Shown piece by piece: positions 1 to 5,161 of a stretch of DNA of 5,275 nt. The DNA is from Planctomycetota bacterium (GTDB lineage: Bacteria; Planctomycetota; Brocadiia; SM23-32), in contig JAUVVP010000200.1 of the NCBI GenBank assembly GCA_030604585.1, positions 1-5,275 of the forward strand. Reading direction: 5' to 3'. Position 1 is the first letter of the stretch. Every line of letters begins with the position of its first letter. Both the position numbers and the translations under genes were made by a program. The notes beneath the pieces were generated by a model. That model was not told the origin of the DNA and made no database searches. It saw only the letters and a program-made list of their open reading frames with translations.

Positions 1-931
1 CGCGGTTGTGCAGCCGTCCCGTCAGGACGCCATCCTCTATCAGCGGCGTCGGCGAGCCCGGCACGCCCTCGCTGTCGAACGCGATGAAGCCCGCCTCGCC
101 CTCCAGCGAACCGTCGTCGGTGATGTTCAGGAAATCGGGCCCGAAGCGGCGGCCGATCTCCATGATCTCCTGCAGGCGCGGGTTCTCGTAGAGGAAGTCC
201 GACTCGCTCAGGTGGCCGAACGCCTCGTGGACGAAGAGGCCGCACAGCTTCGGGTCCGCGATGACGGTGTAGGTGCCGGCCTCGACGGGCCTGGCCTCCA
301 GCGACTCCAGTGCGCGCCGGACGGCGTTCTCGCAGTCCTCGTCCATGGCGGTGACTTTGTCGAAACCGCGCAGGTCGCCGTTGACCTCGAAGGCCCGCTG
401 GATGTTGGCGCCGTCCACCGCGATGGCGCCGACCATGGCCCCGCAGAAGATGTACTCCTGCTCGATGTAGCTGCCCTCGGAGTTGGCGAAGTAGCTGCTC
501 CCGCGGCTGTCCCGGTATATCACCATGCTGGTCTGGATGCGCTCGTTGCCCAGGATGATCTGGTTGTAGCGATGGCACATCTGCTGCTTGTCGGCCAGCG
601 GCACGTCGGCGGGGTCGGTGGCGACGCTGGTGCGGTAGACCTGCTCGAAGGTGCCGACCGGGGCGAGGCCGAACTTCTTGCCGCCCACCAGCTCGGCCTG
701 TTCGACCGCCTGCCGGGCGTACTTCTCCAGCGCGTCCAGGTCGTTGAAGGTGGCGAAGCCCCATCCGCCGTTCTTCAACACGCGCACGCATCCGCCGCGT
801 CCGGTCCGCTCGCCGATGTCCTCCAGTTCCTTGCCGGCGTAATGGACGTTGGTCGAGGTGCCCTCGTGGATGCGCACCTCGGCGTAGTCGGCCGGCAGGT
901 TCTGACACAGCTCAAGCAGCTTCTCTTTCAT
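1..931 (-). CDS. tldD: TldD-type metalloprotease (PmbA/TldD family), N-terminal 310 residues; 3' end outside window
   Basis: The predicted protein is the first 310 residues of a TldD/PmbA-family zinc metalloprotease. Known TldD proteins act in the cytoplasm, usually as a TldD-TldE (PmbA) heterodimer. They cleave small or unfolded peptides, mature certain RiPPs such as microcin B17, and degrade the CcdA antitoxin. The N-terminal part carries the family's glycine-rich segment reading RGGCVRVLKNGGWGFAT, followed by an alanine/glutamate-rich helix. The active-site motif is visible as HEAFGHLSESD at residues 235-245, matching HEAxGHxxExD with metal-binding H235 and H240. The segments after it (ITDDGSLEGEAG, FDSEGVPG, PLIEDGVLTG) also match the family. 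The third metal ligand, a cysteine in the C-terminal part, and roughly 150 residues are beyond the left edge. Start: the ATG at 931 is chosen because no other in-frame start lies nearby and GGAGG precedes it, although only 2 nt away. Family assignment is firm; the physiological substrate is unknown. Confidence 0.93.
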   Translation of the reverse strand, partial: MKEKLLELCQNLPADYAEVRIHEGTSTNVHYAGKELEDIGERTGRGGCVRVLKNGGWGFATFNDLDALEKYARQAVEQAELVGGKKFGLAPVGTFEQVYRTSVATDPADVPLADKQQMCHRYNQIILGNERIQTSMVIYRDSRGSSYFANSEGSYIEQEYIFCGAMVGAIAVDGANIQRAFEVNGDLRGFDKVTAMDEDCENAVRRALESLEARPVEAGTYTVIADPKLCGLFVHEAFGHLSESDFLYENPRLQEIMEIGRRFGPDFLNITDDGSLEGEAGFIAFDSEGVPGSPTPLIEDGVLTGRLHNR

Positions 932-942
932 CTCCTCCCGCC
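932..942 (-). promoter_or_regulatory. Unusually close Shine-Dalgarno of tldD
   Basis: On the minus strand the bases immediately before the tldD ATG read GGCGGGAGGAG. The GGAGG core is separated from ATG by only 2 nt, well short of the usual 5-9 nt. No alternative start codon exists in frame just up- or downstream that would give better spacing. Initiation may therefore use the upstream GGCGGG part, be weak, or depend on ribosomes arriving from upstream. A 75-codon frame ends with a TGA overlapping this ATG, but that frame looks non-coding. Confidence 0.5.
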
Positions 943-1185
943 TGTCAAAGCGCCATTCACCACAACGGGACGACGAGCACAACGAGTTGGACAGTGATCG
1001 GCACAAGGTGACAGGCAATCTGCCCGCTCAGGGCAAATGGCGCCGAGCAGTGTTCGCTCTCGCGCCGCCTCCCCTCTTCCCATGTGCTGTCGTGTTCGTC
1101 GTGTCGTCGTGGTTCTGAATGGGTTCCTGCCCGGACATTCTGGCCCAATGGGCACGCCAATACAAGTGAAGCACGATGGGGCGGG
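932..1185. other. Intergenic spacer upstream of tldD, no clear element
   Basis: This 254-nt stretch separates the nitrilase-family stop codon from the tldD start. I looked for promoters, terminators and small genes. No convincing -35/-10 pair is present for tldD, and only 4-bp stems occur (for example GCCC-ATT-GGGC near 1142-1152). Short low-complexity GTCGT-like runs at about 1089-1112 are loosely complementary to an ACGACGAGCACAACGAG stretch at about 970-986. They could form a weak imperfect stem in a tldD leader, but mismatches and simple sequence make this unconvincing. Short frames crossing the spacer are rich in Arg, Thr and Cys and look non-coding. Confidence 0.5.
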
Positions 1186-2070
1186 TCATCCGTTCAGGTA
1201 CTTGGCGTACACTTGCGGGCGGCGGTAGGCCCAGCCCATCCAGCCGAGGGGATTGTTGTGGAACTTCTGCGGCACGGCGCCCACGGGTACGTCGAGCACC
1301 TCGACGCCGGCCTCGGCGCCCATCTGGTGCAGCAGCTCGCCGCCGGGGCCGACGGCGAAGCTGCCGCCGTTGAAGCGACCCGTGTGATTGACCACGACGA
1401 TGAAGACCTCGTTCTCGGCCGCCCGGCAGCGCGTGATCATCTCGTTGTCGGCGTGGCTGCGGCAGGCGGCGGCATCGTCCGTGTCGCAGGCCTGGGGGCA
1501 GGCGACTAACTGGGCGCCGAGGGCGCGCAGGCAGCGGACGGTCTCCGTCACCTCGCGGTCGAAGCAGATCATCGTCGCGAGGCGGAACGTCTGCTCGCCG
1601 TAGGTCCGGTCTACCGTGGCGAACCGGTCCCCTGGCGTGAACCAGCCCCGGCGGGTGACGTCTTCAAAGTCCCGGCAGTGGACCTTGCGGTAGATGGCCA
1701 CTATCTGGCCGTCGCGCGATATCAGCGCGGCCGAGTTGTGCACCAGGTCGCCGTTGCGCTCGGCGAAGCCGAAGACGACGTCCATGCCCAGTTCGGCGAC
1801 CTTCGCGCGGACGCGCTGCATGTTGGGCGAGTCCGGCGTCTCGGCGACGTCCAGCACGCGGGGGCTCTGCTCGGTCTCGAAGCCGTAGCCGTGCAGGACG
1901 CATTCCGGCGTGATGGCCAATTGCGCGCCCCTGGCCGCCGCCTCGTCGAGCGCCTCAAGGGCCCGGCCGAGATTGGCCTCGACGGCCCATTCTTCCGTGT
2001 AAACCTGGCACAGGCCCACCTTCAGCGACGGCGGGTTGCCTTCGTAAATGTCCGGCGTTTCCTTCGGCAT
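1186..2070 (-). CDS. Carbon-nitrogen hydrolase, nitrilase superfamily
   Basis: The predicted 294-residue protein is a nitrilase-superfamily amidase/hydrolase, of typical length for a single-domain family member. Such enzymes hydrolyse non-peptide C-N bonds (amides, carbamoyl compounds, nitriles) through a Glu-Lys-Cys triad. The three motifs are in order: ITPECVLHGY with E56, IAIYRKVHC-type context with K129, and LATMICFDRE with nucleophile C169. The intervening FTPGD (144-148) and the later NEVFIVVVNHTG and FAVGPGGELL strands are also superfamily features. The second structural Glu, usually about four residues before the FTPGD phenylalanine, is not at the expected place: R140 is there, and E136 is the nearest acidic candidate. 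Start: ATG at 2070, with GAGGA about 6 nt upstream, is a good ribosome site. No signal peptide is visible, so it is probably cytoplasmic. Neither sequence nor neighbours reveal the substrate; carbamoylputrescine-type amidase or omega-amidase-like roles are possible but unsupported. Confidence 0.92.
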   Translation of the reverse strand: MPKETPDIYEGNPPSLKVGLCQVYTEEWAVEANLGRALEALDEAAARGAQLAITPECVLHGYGFETEQSPRVLDVAETPDSPNMQRVRAKVAELGMDVVFGFAERNGDLVHNSAALISRDGQIVAIYRKVHCRDFEDVTRRGWFTPGDRFATVDRTYGEQTFRLATMICFDREVTETVRCLRALGAQLVACPQACDTDDAAACRSHADNEMITRCRAAENEVFIVVVNHTGRFNGGSFAVGPGGELLHQMGAEAGVEVLDVPVGAVPQKFHNNPLGWMGWAYRRPQVYAKYLNG

Positions 2071-2096
2071 CTTTTGTCCTCGGCGGCTCAGTAGTT

Positions 2097-2128
2097 TCGC
2101 TCGCGCTCGCTCTCGCTCTCGCTCTCGG
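2097..2128. repeat. TCTCGC/GCTCGC hexamer microsatellite
   Basis: This is a run of imperfect hexamers read on the plus strand as gctcgc and tctcgc blocks ending in tctcgg, directly abutting the first 125-nt repeat unit. Similar hexamer runs follow the first unit (about 2244-2273) and the second (about 2389-2400) and close the third (about 2516-2525). It lies 27-58 nt upstream of the nitrilase-family start, so copy-number change here would alter that gene's leader. Simple repeats like this can slip during replication. Confidence 0.75.
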
Positions 2129-2253
2129 TTCTCAGGTATGCGCTCCAGGCTGGAAAGGCCCTCGGGCTGCGCCGCAAAATCCTGGGCCAGGCACCCCGCC
2201 TTTGCGGGGATGCCAGTCCCGGTTTTGCTTCAGTCCCACTCGTTCTCGCTCTC
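2129..2253. repeat. Palindrome-bearing 125-nt repeat, copy 1
   Basis: This copy runs from TTCTCAGG to CTCGTTCTCGCTCTC. It has three parts. The first is a 45-nt left part identical to that of copy 3. The second is a 55-nt palindrome at 2174-2228: arm blocks gcaaaa/ttttgc, cc/gg, ggg/ccc, ggca/tgcc and ccccgc/gcgggg give 21 base pairs around a 4-nt loop (cttt here), interrupted by small bulges. The third is a right part of CT-rich hexamers. A 20-nt hexamer linker separates it from copy 2. Frames open through it are not credible genes. It is likely a REP-like or small non-autonomous intergenic element; I do not recognise a named family. Confidence 0.85.
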
Positions 2254-2273
2254 GCTCTCGCGCTCGCGCTCGG

Positions 2274-2398
2274 TTCTCAGGTACGCCCTCCAGGCTCGAA
2301 AGGCCCTTGGCTTGCGCCGCAAAATCCTGGGCCAGGCACCCCGCCTTCGCGGGGATGCCAGTCCCGGTTTTGCTTCGGTCGTGCTCGTTCTCGCTCTC
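2274..2398. repeat. Palindrome-bearing 125-nt repeat, copy 2
   Basis: This copy has exactly the same length as copies 1 and 3. Its left 45 nt differ from both at six positions, but its palindrome (2319-2373) is identical to copy 1 except for one loop base (cttc instead of cttt). The right part differs from copy 1 at four positions. Only 2 nt separate it from copy 3. Because the left flank is the divergent one while the hairpin matches copy 1, the array looks mosaic rather than a simple serial duplication. Confidence 0.85.
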
Positions 2399-2400
2399 GC

Positions 2401-2525
2401 TTCTCAGGTATGCGCTCCAGGCTGGAAAGGCCCTCGGGCTGCGCCGCAAAACTCTGGGACAGGCACCCCGCCTTCGCGGGGATGCCAGTCCCGGTTTTGC
2501 TTCGGTCCCGCTCGTTCTCGCTCTC
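2401..2525. repeat. Palindrome-bearing 125-nt repeat, copy 3
   Basis: The left 45 nt are identical to copy 1. The palindrome at 2446-2500 carries three differences in its left arm: one in a bulge, one in the internal loop, and one turning a C-G pair into a T-G wobble on the plus strand. The loop cttc matches copy 2. The unit ends 34 nt from the GH4 stop codon, so the array fills nearly all of the space downstream of that gene. The hairpin is flanked by AAAA and TTTT, which pair with each other. It could act as a weak bidirectional transcription terminator, although the T-tract is only four bases. Confidence 0.85.
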
Positions 2526-2559
2526 AGCCGCACGGAGCGGTCCGTCGCTTCCGAGCGTT

Positions 2560-3906
2560 CTATTTGAACTCGGGCAACATGTCCGCTTGCAGCCGGCACA
2601 TCTCGTCCACCATGGCGATGGCGCCACGGTAGGAGTCCACGGTCGGGTCGAGCAGCACGGCCTGGATCAGCTTGTCCTTGGACTGTTCGGCGAACGCCTC
2701 GACGATCAGCTTGTGGATGCTGCCCTGCACGCGCAGCAGGGCGGCGATGGCCTCGGGCAGCGGTTCGAGCTGGCATGCGCGCAGGCCGTCGGCGTCCGCC
2801 ACGCCCGGCACCTCGACCACCATGTCGTCCGGCAGGTTGGGGATCGCGCCGCGGTTGGGCACGTTGATCGCATCCAGCTCGCGTGCAGCGCCGCAGGAGA
2901 GCGCCTCGATGATCGGCACGGCCAGCTCGCTGGACTGCTGGAGCGGCGCATCCTTCAGGTCGGGGGCCTCGTGCTCCTCCGGGCGCCATGGGCGGTCCGT
3001 CGGGTTGCCGGTCAGCGAGTAGACGAACTCCGGAACGATGCCGGTCTCCCACGGCTCGCCGTCGGCCGGGTCGTAGAAATACTGGAGCTCGTCGGCGATG
3101 AACTCGTTGGCCCAGCGGATGTACTCGCCGTAATGGTTGACGGCGGGCGAGGGCCAGAGGCCGAACCGCCTGAGCAGCACGCGCGCCATGCCGATCTCGT
3201 GCCAGTCGGAGAGCCAGTCGCCCTTCCGCTCCGCCCGGCGCAGGTGCGGGTAGAGGTCTTCGCCGGTGCGCCGGTCCCTGATCTGCTCGAACCAGGTGAA
3301 GTGGTTGATGCCGCACGCCACGGTTTCCAGGTCCTCCTGGGGCATGTCGAGCATGCGGGCGATCTGCTCCTGCCCCATGAAGATGCCGTGGCAAAGGCCG
3401 GCCGTTTCGACGGACGTCAGCCGCGTGACCGCCTCGCAGAGCTTGCTTTCGGGATTGGTGAAGTTCAGCAGCCGCGCCTGCGGGCAGGCCTCTTCCATGG
3501 TGTGCGCTATCTCTACCATCGGCCCCATGTTGCGCAGCGCGTGGAAGATGCCGCCGACGCCGCCGTTCTCCCCGTAGACCTGCCGGCAGCCGTACTTGCG
3601 CGGGACGTGGAAGTCCTGCGCCCAGTAGAAGAAGCGGTCCACTTCGATGGCGGTGATGACGAAATCGGCCCCGTCGAGCGCAGCTCGCAGGTCGGTTGTG
3701 GCGCTGATCTGCGCATCGTGGCCGAGCTGTTCTTTCGCCCAGCGGGCGTATTCGAGGGAGTCATCCAGGTGCTCCTGGACGATGTCCATGAGCACGAGTT
3801 GCACCGCGCACTCCTTGAGCGGCTCGCTGAGAAGCACGTCGCGCACGCTGCCCGGCCCGAAGCTGCGACTGCCGGCCCCCACCAGCACGATCTTCACATC
3901 TTTCAC
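2560..3906 (-). CDS. Glycoside hydrolase family 4 enzyme, alpha-galacturonidase-like (CHG subgroup)
   Basis: The predicted 448-residue protein belongs to GH4, the family that cleaves glycosides by an NAD- and Mn-dependent oxidation-elimination mechanism. The N-terminal Rossmann motif is VLVGAGSRSF (G10, G12), followed by VLMD ending the second strand. NFTNP at 148-152, CHG at 172-174 and GINHFTWF starting at 199 follow; C172 and H202 are the expected metal ligands, about 30 residues apart as in characterised members. VNHYGEY (Y259) is likely the catalytic-tyrosine region. From memory, CHG rather than CHS (alpha-galactosidase) or CHE (alpha-glucosidase) marks the LplD-like alpha-galacturonidase subgroup, so uronide substrates from pectin are a reasonable guess. 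Length is normal for the family and there is no signal peptide, so it is cytoplasmic. Start: the frame stays open upstream to 3966, but that extension (YPVYPDYPV) is translated intergenic repeat. GTG at 3906 has GGAGG 8 nt upstream and begins just before KIVLVGAG. The stop is TAG. Confidence 0.92.
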   Translation of the reverse strand: MKDVKIVLVGAGSRSFGPGSVRDVLLSEPLKECAVQLVLMDIVQEHLDDSLEYARWAKEQLGHDAQISATTDLRAALDGADFVITAIEVDRFFYWAQDFHVPRKYGCRQVYGENGGVGGIFHALRNMGPMVEIAHTMEEACPQARLLNFTNPESKLCEAVTRLTSVETAGLCHGIFMGQEQIARMLDMPQEDLETVACGINHFTWFEQIRDRRTGEDLYPHLRRAERKGDWLSDWHEIGMARVLLRRFGLWPSPAVNHYGEYIRWANEFIADELQYFYDPADGEPWETGIVPEFVYSLTGNPTDRPWRPEEHEAPDLKDAPLQQSSELAVPIIEALSCGAARELDAINVPNRGAIPNLPDDMVVEVPGVADADGLRACQLEPLPEAIAALLRVQGSIHKLIVEAFAEQSKDKLIQAVLLDPTVDSYRGAIAMVDEMCRLQADMLPEFK

Positions 3907-3939
3907 CGCACGTTCCTCCCGTCCAACCGAAAAGCAAAC

Positions 3940-3968
3940 AGGATAATCAGGATAGACAGGATACACAA
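3940..3968 (-). promoter_or_regulatory. Possible sigma70-type promoter of the GH4 gene
   Basis: On the minus strand TTGTGT (3968-3963) and TATCCT (3945-3940) are separated by exactly 17 nt. This would place the transcription start about 27 nt before the GTG start codon. The -35 matches consensus at 3 of 6 positions and the -10 at 4 of 6. Both hexamers lie inside the left arm of the AGGATA inverted repeat, and TATCCT is itself the repeat word, so the match could be incidental. Confidence 0.3.
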
Positions 3969-4018
3969 GGGAGCTTTGCCGGCGAGTGCTTTATCCTGTA
4001 TATCCTGTGTATCCTTGT
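3940..4018. repeat. Inverted repeat of 9-nt AGGATA-based units, three per arm
   Basis: The left arm (3940-3966) is three direct 9-nt units, AGGATAATC, AGGATAGAC and AGGATACAC. The right arm (3992-4018) holds three units in opposite orientation, reading TATCCT with spacers GTA and GTG. About 25 nt lie between the arms. The arms can pair over roughly 21 bp with few mismatches. The right arm begins at the very stop codon of the protease gene, and the whole element fills most of the 111-nt gap to the GH4 gene. It could serve as a transcription terminator or RNA-end protector, but no U-tract follows. Similar ATCCTGT-type short-period repeats are, in my recollection, common in intergenic DNA of some environmental bacteria. 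Confidence 0.75.
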
Positions 4019-4914
4019 TAAGTCTGTCGTTTTCCAGGTCTTGCCGTGAGGGCGGAGACGCACTTCTCGTAGAACCCGGCCTCCGCCTCGAGCCCGTGCT
4101 CGGCGCAGAACGCGGCCAGCTTCCCGTAACGTTCCAGGGGGCCGGCGGCCGTGGCCCAGCAGACCTTGGCCATACACTCCGGACAGAGGGCGAGCGGACG
4201 GCGGTCTGACTCCTGTCGGCTGTTGCTGCCGCACATGCCGCACTCGTACGCCGTGCAGTGCAGCATGGAGAACATGTGGGCGATCTCGTGCGCGCCCGTC
4301 TTCATCGTGCGCAGCAGGCAGAGCCGGAAGTCCTCTTCCGACCGGTCCGGATCGCCGTTGCGGTAGACGGACCAGACGCCGACGCGCTCCCGCAGCGACG
4401 CCTGCCCGAAGACGAAGTTCCAGCCCCGGCCCGGCCACAAGTCGGTGGCCGTGAAGGCTATGTAGGCCGCGGCGTCGTCGGGCCGCCTCGGCTCCAGCAC
4501 CTCTTGGAGCACGTAGGACGTGAGCATCTGCTCCATCCCCCAGGAGGGGTGCCGGCGGCGCGCCTCGGCGGGCACAAGGGACGAGGGCAGGTCTTCCTTG
4601 ACCTCCACCGGCAGGGCGAAGTAGAGCCCGATGAACTCCGCCGTCAGCTCCACCACCTTGCGCTGGCCGTCGGTGAACTCGCCCAGCGGTTGGACGTAGA
4701 TGACGCGGCGCTCCTCGCACGGGGTGACCGGCTTGGACTGGACGTATTCCGAGAACGTCTGGCCGGGCCCGCCGAGTTTCCGGTGAAGGGGCCGCAGCTT
4801 CTGGATGACCTCGGTCAGTTCCGTCACCCGTCCCGGCTCCTCTTTCGAGACGCAGGTGTGAGTCGCCAGGCAACAGGCCAAGAGCAGGATAATGGAGGAC
4901 CGCCCGGCTGTCAT
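4018..4914 (-). CDS. Archaemetzincin-family zinc metalloprotease (peptidase family M54), predicted lipoprotein
   Basis: The predicted 298-residue protein is an archaemetzincin. The zinc motif HEIAHMFSMLH is at residues 209-219 (ligands H209, H213, H219; catalytic E210). It is followed by HC, CGM (C225, Met-turn M227) and, after a 16-residue gap, CPEC (C244, C247). These cysteines form the family's second, structural zinc site. DLWPGRGWNFVFGQAS (158-173) is also a family signature. One position is odd: the usual glycine of HExxHxxGxxH is serine (S216). Start: ATG at 4914 has GGGAG 7 nt upstream and gives a short positively charged n-region, a hydrophobic stretch and lipobox LLAC with C14, suggesting membrane anchoring outside the cytoplasm. 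A GTG 17 codons upstream (4965) has no ribosome site. Family members in archaea are cytoplasmic-sized and short; this protein has a longer N-terminal half. Family call is firm; export is likely; substrate is unknown. Confidence 0.9.
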   Translation of the reverse strand: MTAGRSSIILLLACCLATHTCVSKEEPGRVTELTEVIQKLRPLHRKLGGPGQTFSEYVQSKPVTPCEERRVIYVQPLGEFTDGQRKVVELTAEFIGLYFALPVEVKEDLPSSLVPAEARRRHPSWGMEQMLTSYVLQEVLEPRRPDDAAAYIAFTATDLWPGRGWNFVFGQASLRERVGVWSVYRNGDPDRSEEDFRLCLLRTMKTGAHEIAHMFSMLHCTAYECGMCGSNSRQESDRRPLALCPECMAKVCWATAAGPLERYGKLAAFCAEHGLEAEAGFYEKCVSALTARPGKRQT

Positions 4915-5161
4915 CCCAAAGCTCCCGTCCGGACCGGAGGTCGGGGCGTACCCGACCCGCCCCACAGCAGGGCATTATACTCCACGGGCTGCGGGATTCG
5001 ACCTGCTGCCCCGACCTCTGCCCACAAGGGCCAACGGCGTGGCCTGGCCGAAGGGCAGGGGAGCCTTGCGGGCCGGCGGCGGATGGGTTGGGATTCTGGG
5101 CCGTAAGGTACCGGACTCGTTGGCTCTTCGTGCGGTTCTTGTCCTGGCTGAGGGCTACACC
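4915..5161. other. Divergent intergenic region between two predicted lipoprotein genes
   Basis: This region separates the minus-strand protease start (4914) from the plus-strand lipoprotein start (5162) and must hold both promoters. The minus-strand -10 box is visible at 4974-4979. I found no convincing -35/-10 pair for the plus strand. The plus-strand ribosome site GAGG lies at about 5150-5153, 8 nt before ATG. No operator-like palindrome stood out. Confidence 0.55.
4974..4979 (-). promoter_or_regulatory. Consensus -10 box (TATAAT) upstream of the archaemetzincin gene
   Basis: The minus strand reads TATAAT at 4979-4974, a perfect sigma70-type -10 hexamer in otherwise very GC-rich DNA. No good -35 is present at 16-18 nt upstream (GTCGAA at 17 nt matches poorly). 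Transcription would start near 4967, leaving a leader of about 53 nt before the ATG at 4914. The upstream GTG at 4965 would then sit almost at the 5' end of the message. Confidence 0.55.

Noticed and set aside
8..997. Long plus-strand frame of 329 codons
   Set aside because: It is the exact antisense frame of tldD, kept open by GC-rich codon use. The minus strand gives clear TldD motifs.
970..1112. Possible leader stem-loop or riboswitch before tldD
   Set aside because: Complementarity rests on low-complexity ACGACGA/GTCGT runs with several mismatches, and no known riboswitch consensus is visible.
928..1155. 75-codon minus-strand frame ending with an ATGA overlap at the tldD start
   Set aside because: It starts with GTG without a ribosome site, its product is rich in Arg, Thr and Cys with no recognisable pattern, and another frame of similar length overlaps it. 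The overlap with tldD is probably chance.
2097..2525. CRISPR array
   Set aside because: Units are 125 nt with internal palindromes and almost no unique spacer; linkers are simple hexamers, and no cas genes are present.
2526..2559. Intrinsic terminator directly after the GH4 stop
   Set aside because: Only a 4-bp CCGC/GCGG stem with no U-tract follows on the minus strand.
2132..3394. 420-codon minus-strand frame through the GH4 gene and repeats
   Set aside because: It is a shifted frame of the GH4 gene extended by translated repeats, Arg- and Pro-rich, with no family motifs.
3907..3966. Extension of the GH4 protein to an ATG at 3966
   Set aside because: The 20 added residues (YPVYPDYPV and following) are translation of the AGGATA repeat arm, and the GTG at 3906 has a good ribosome site and fits the family's N-terminus.
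2410..4209. 599-codon plus-strand frame
   Set aside because: It is antisense to the GH4 gene and part of the archaemetzincin gene; the minus strand encodes all the recognisable motifs.
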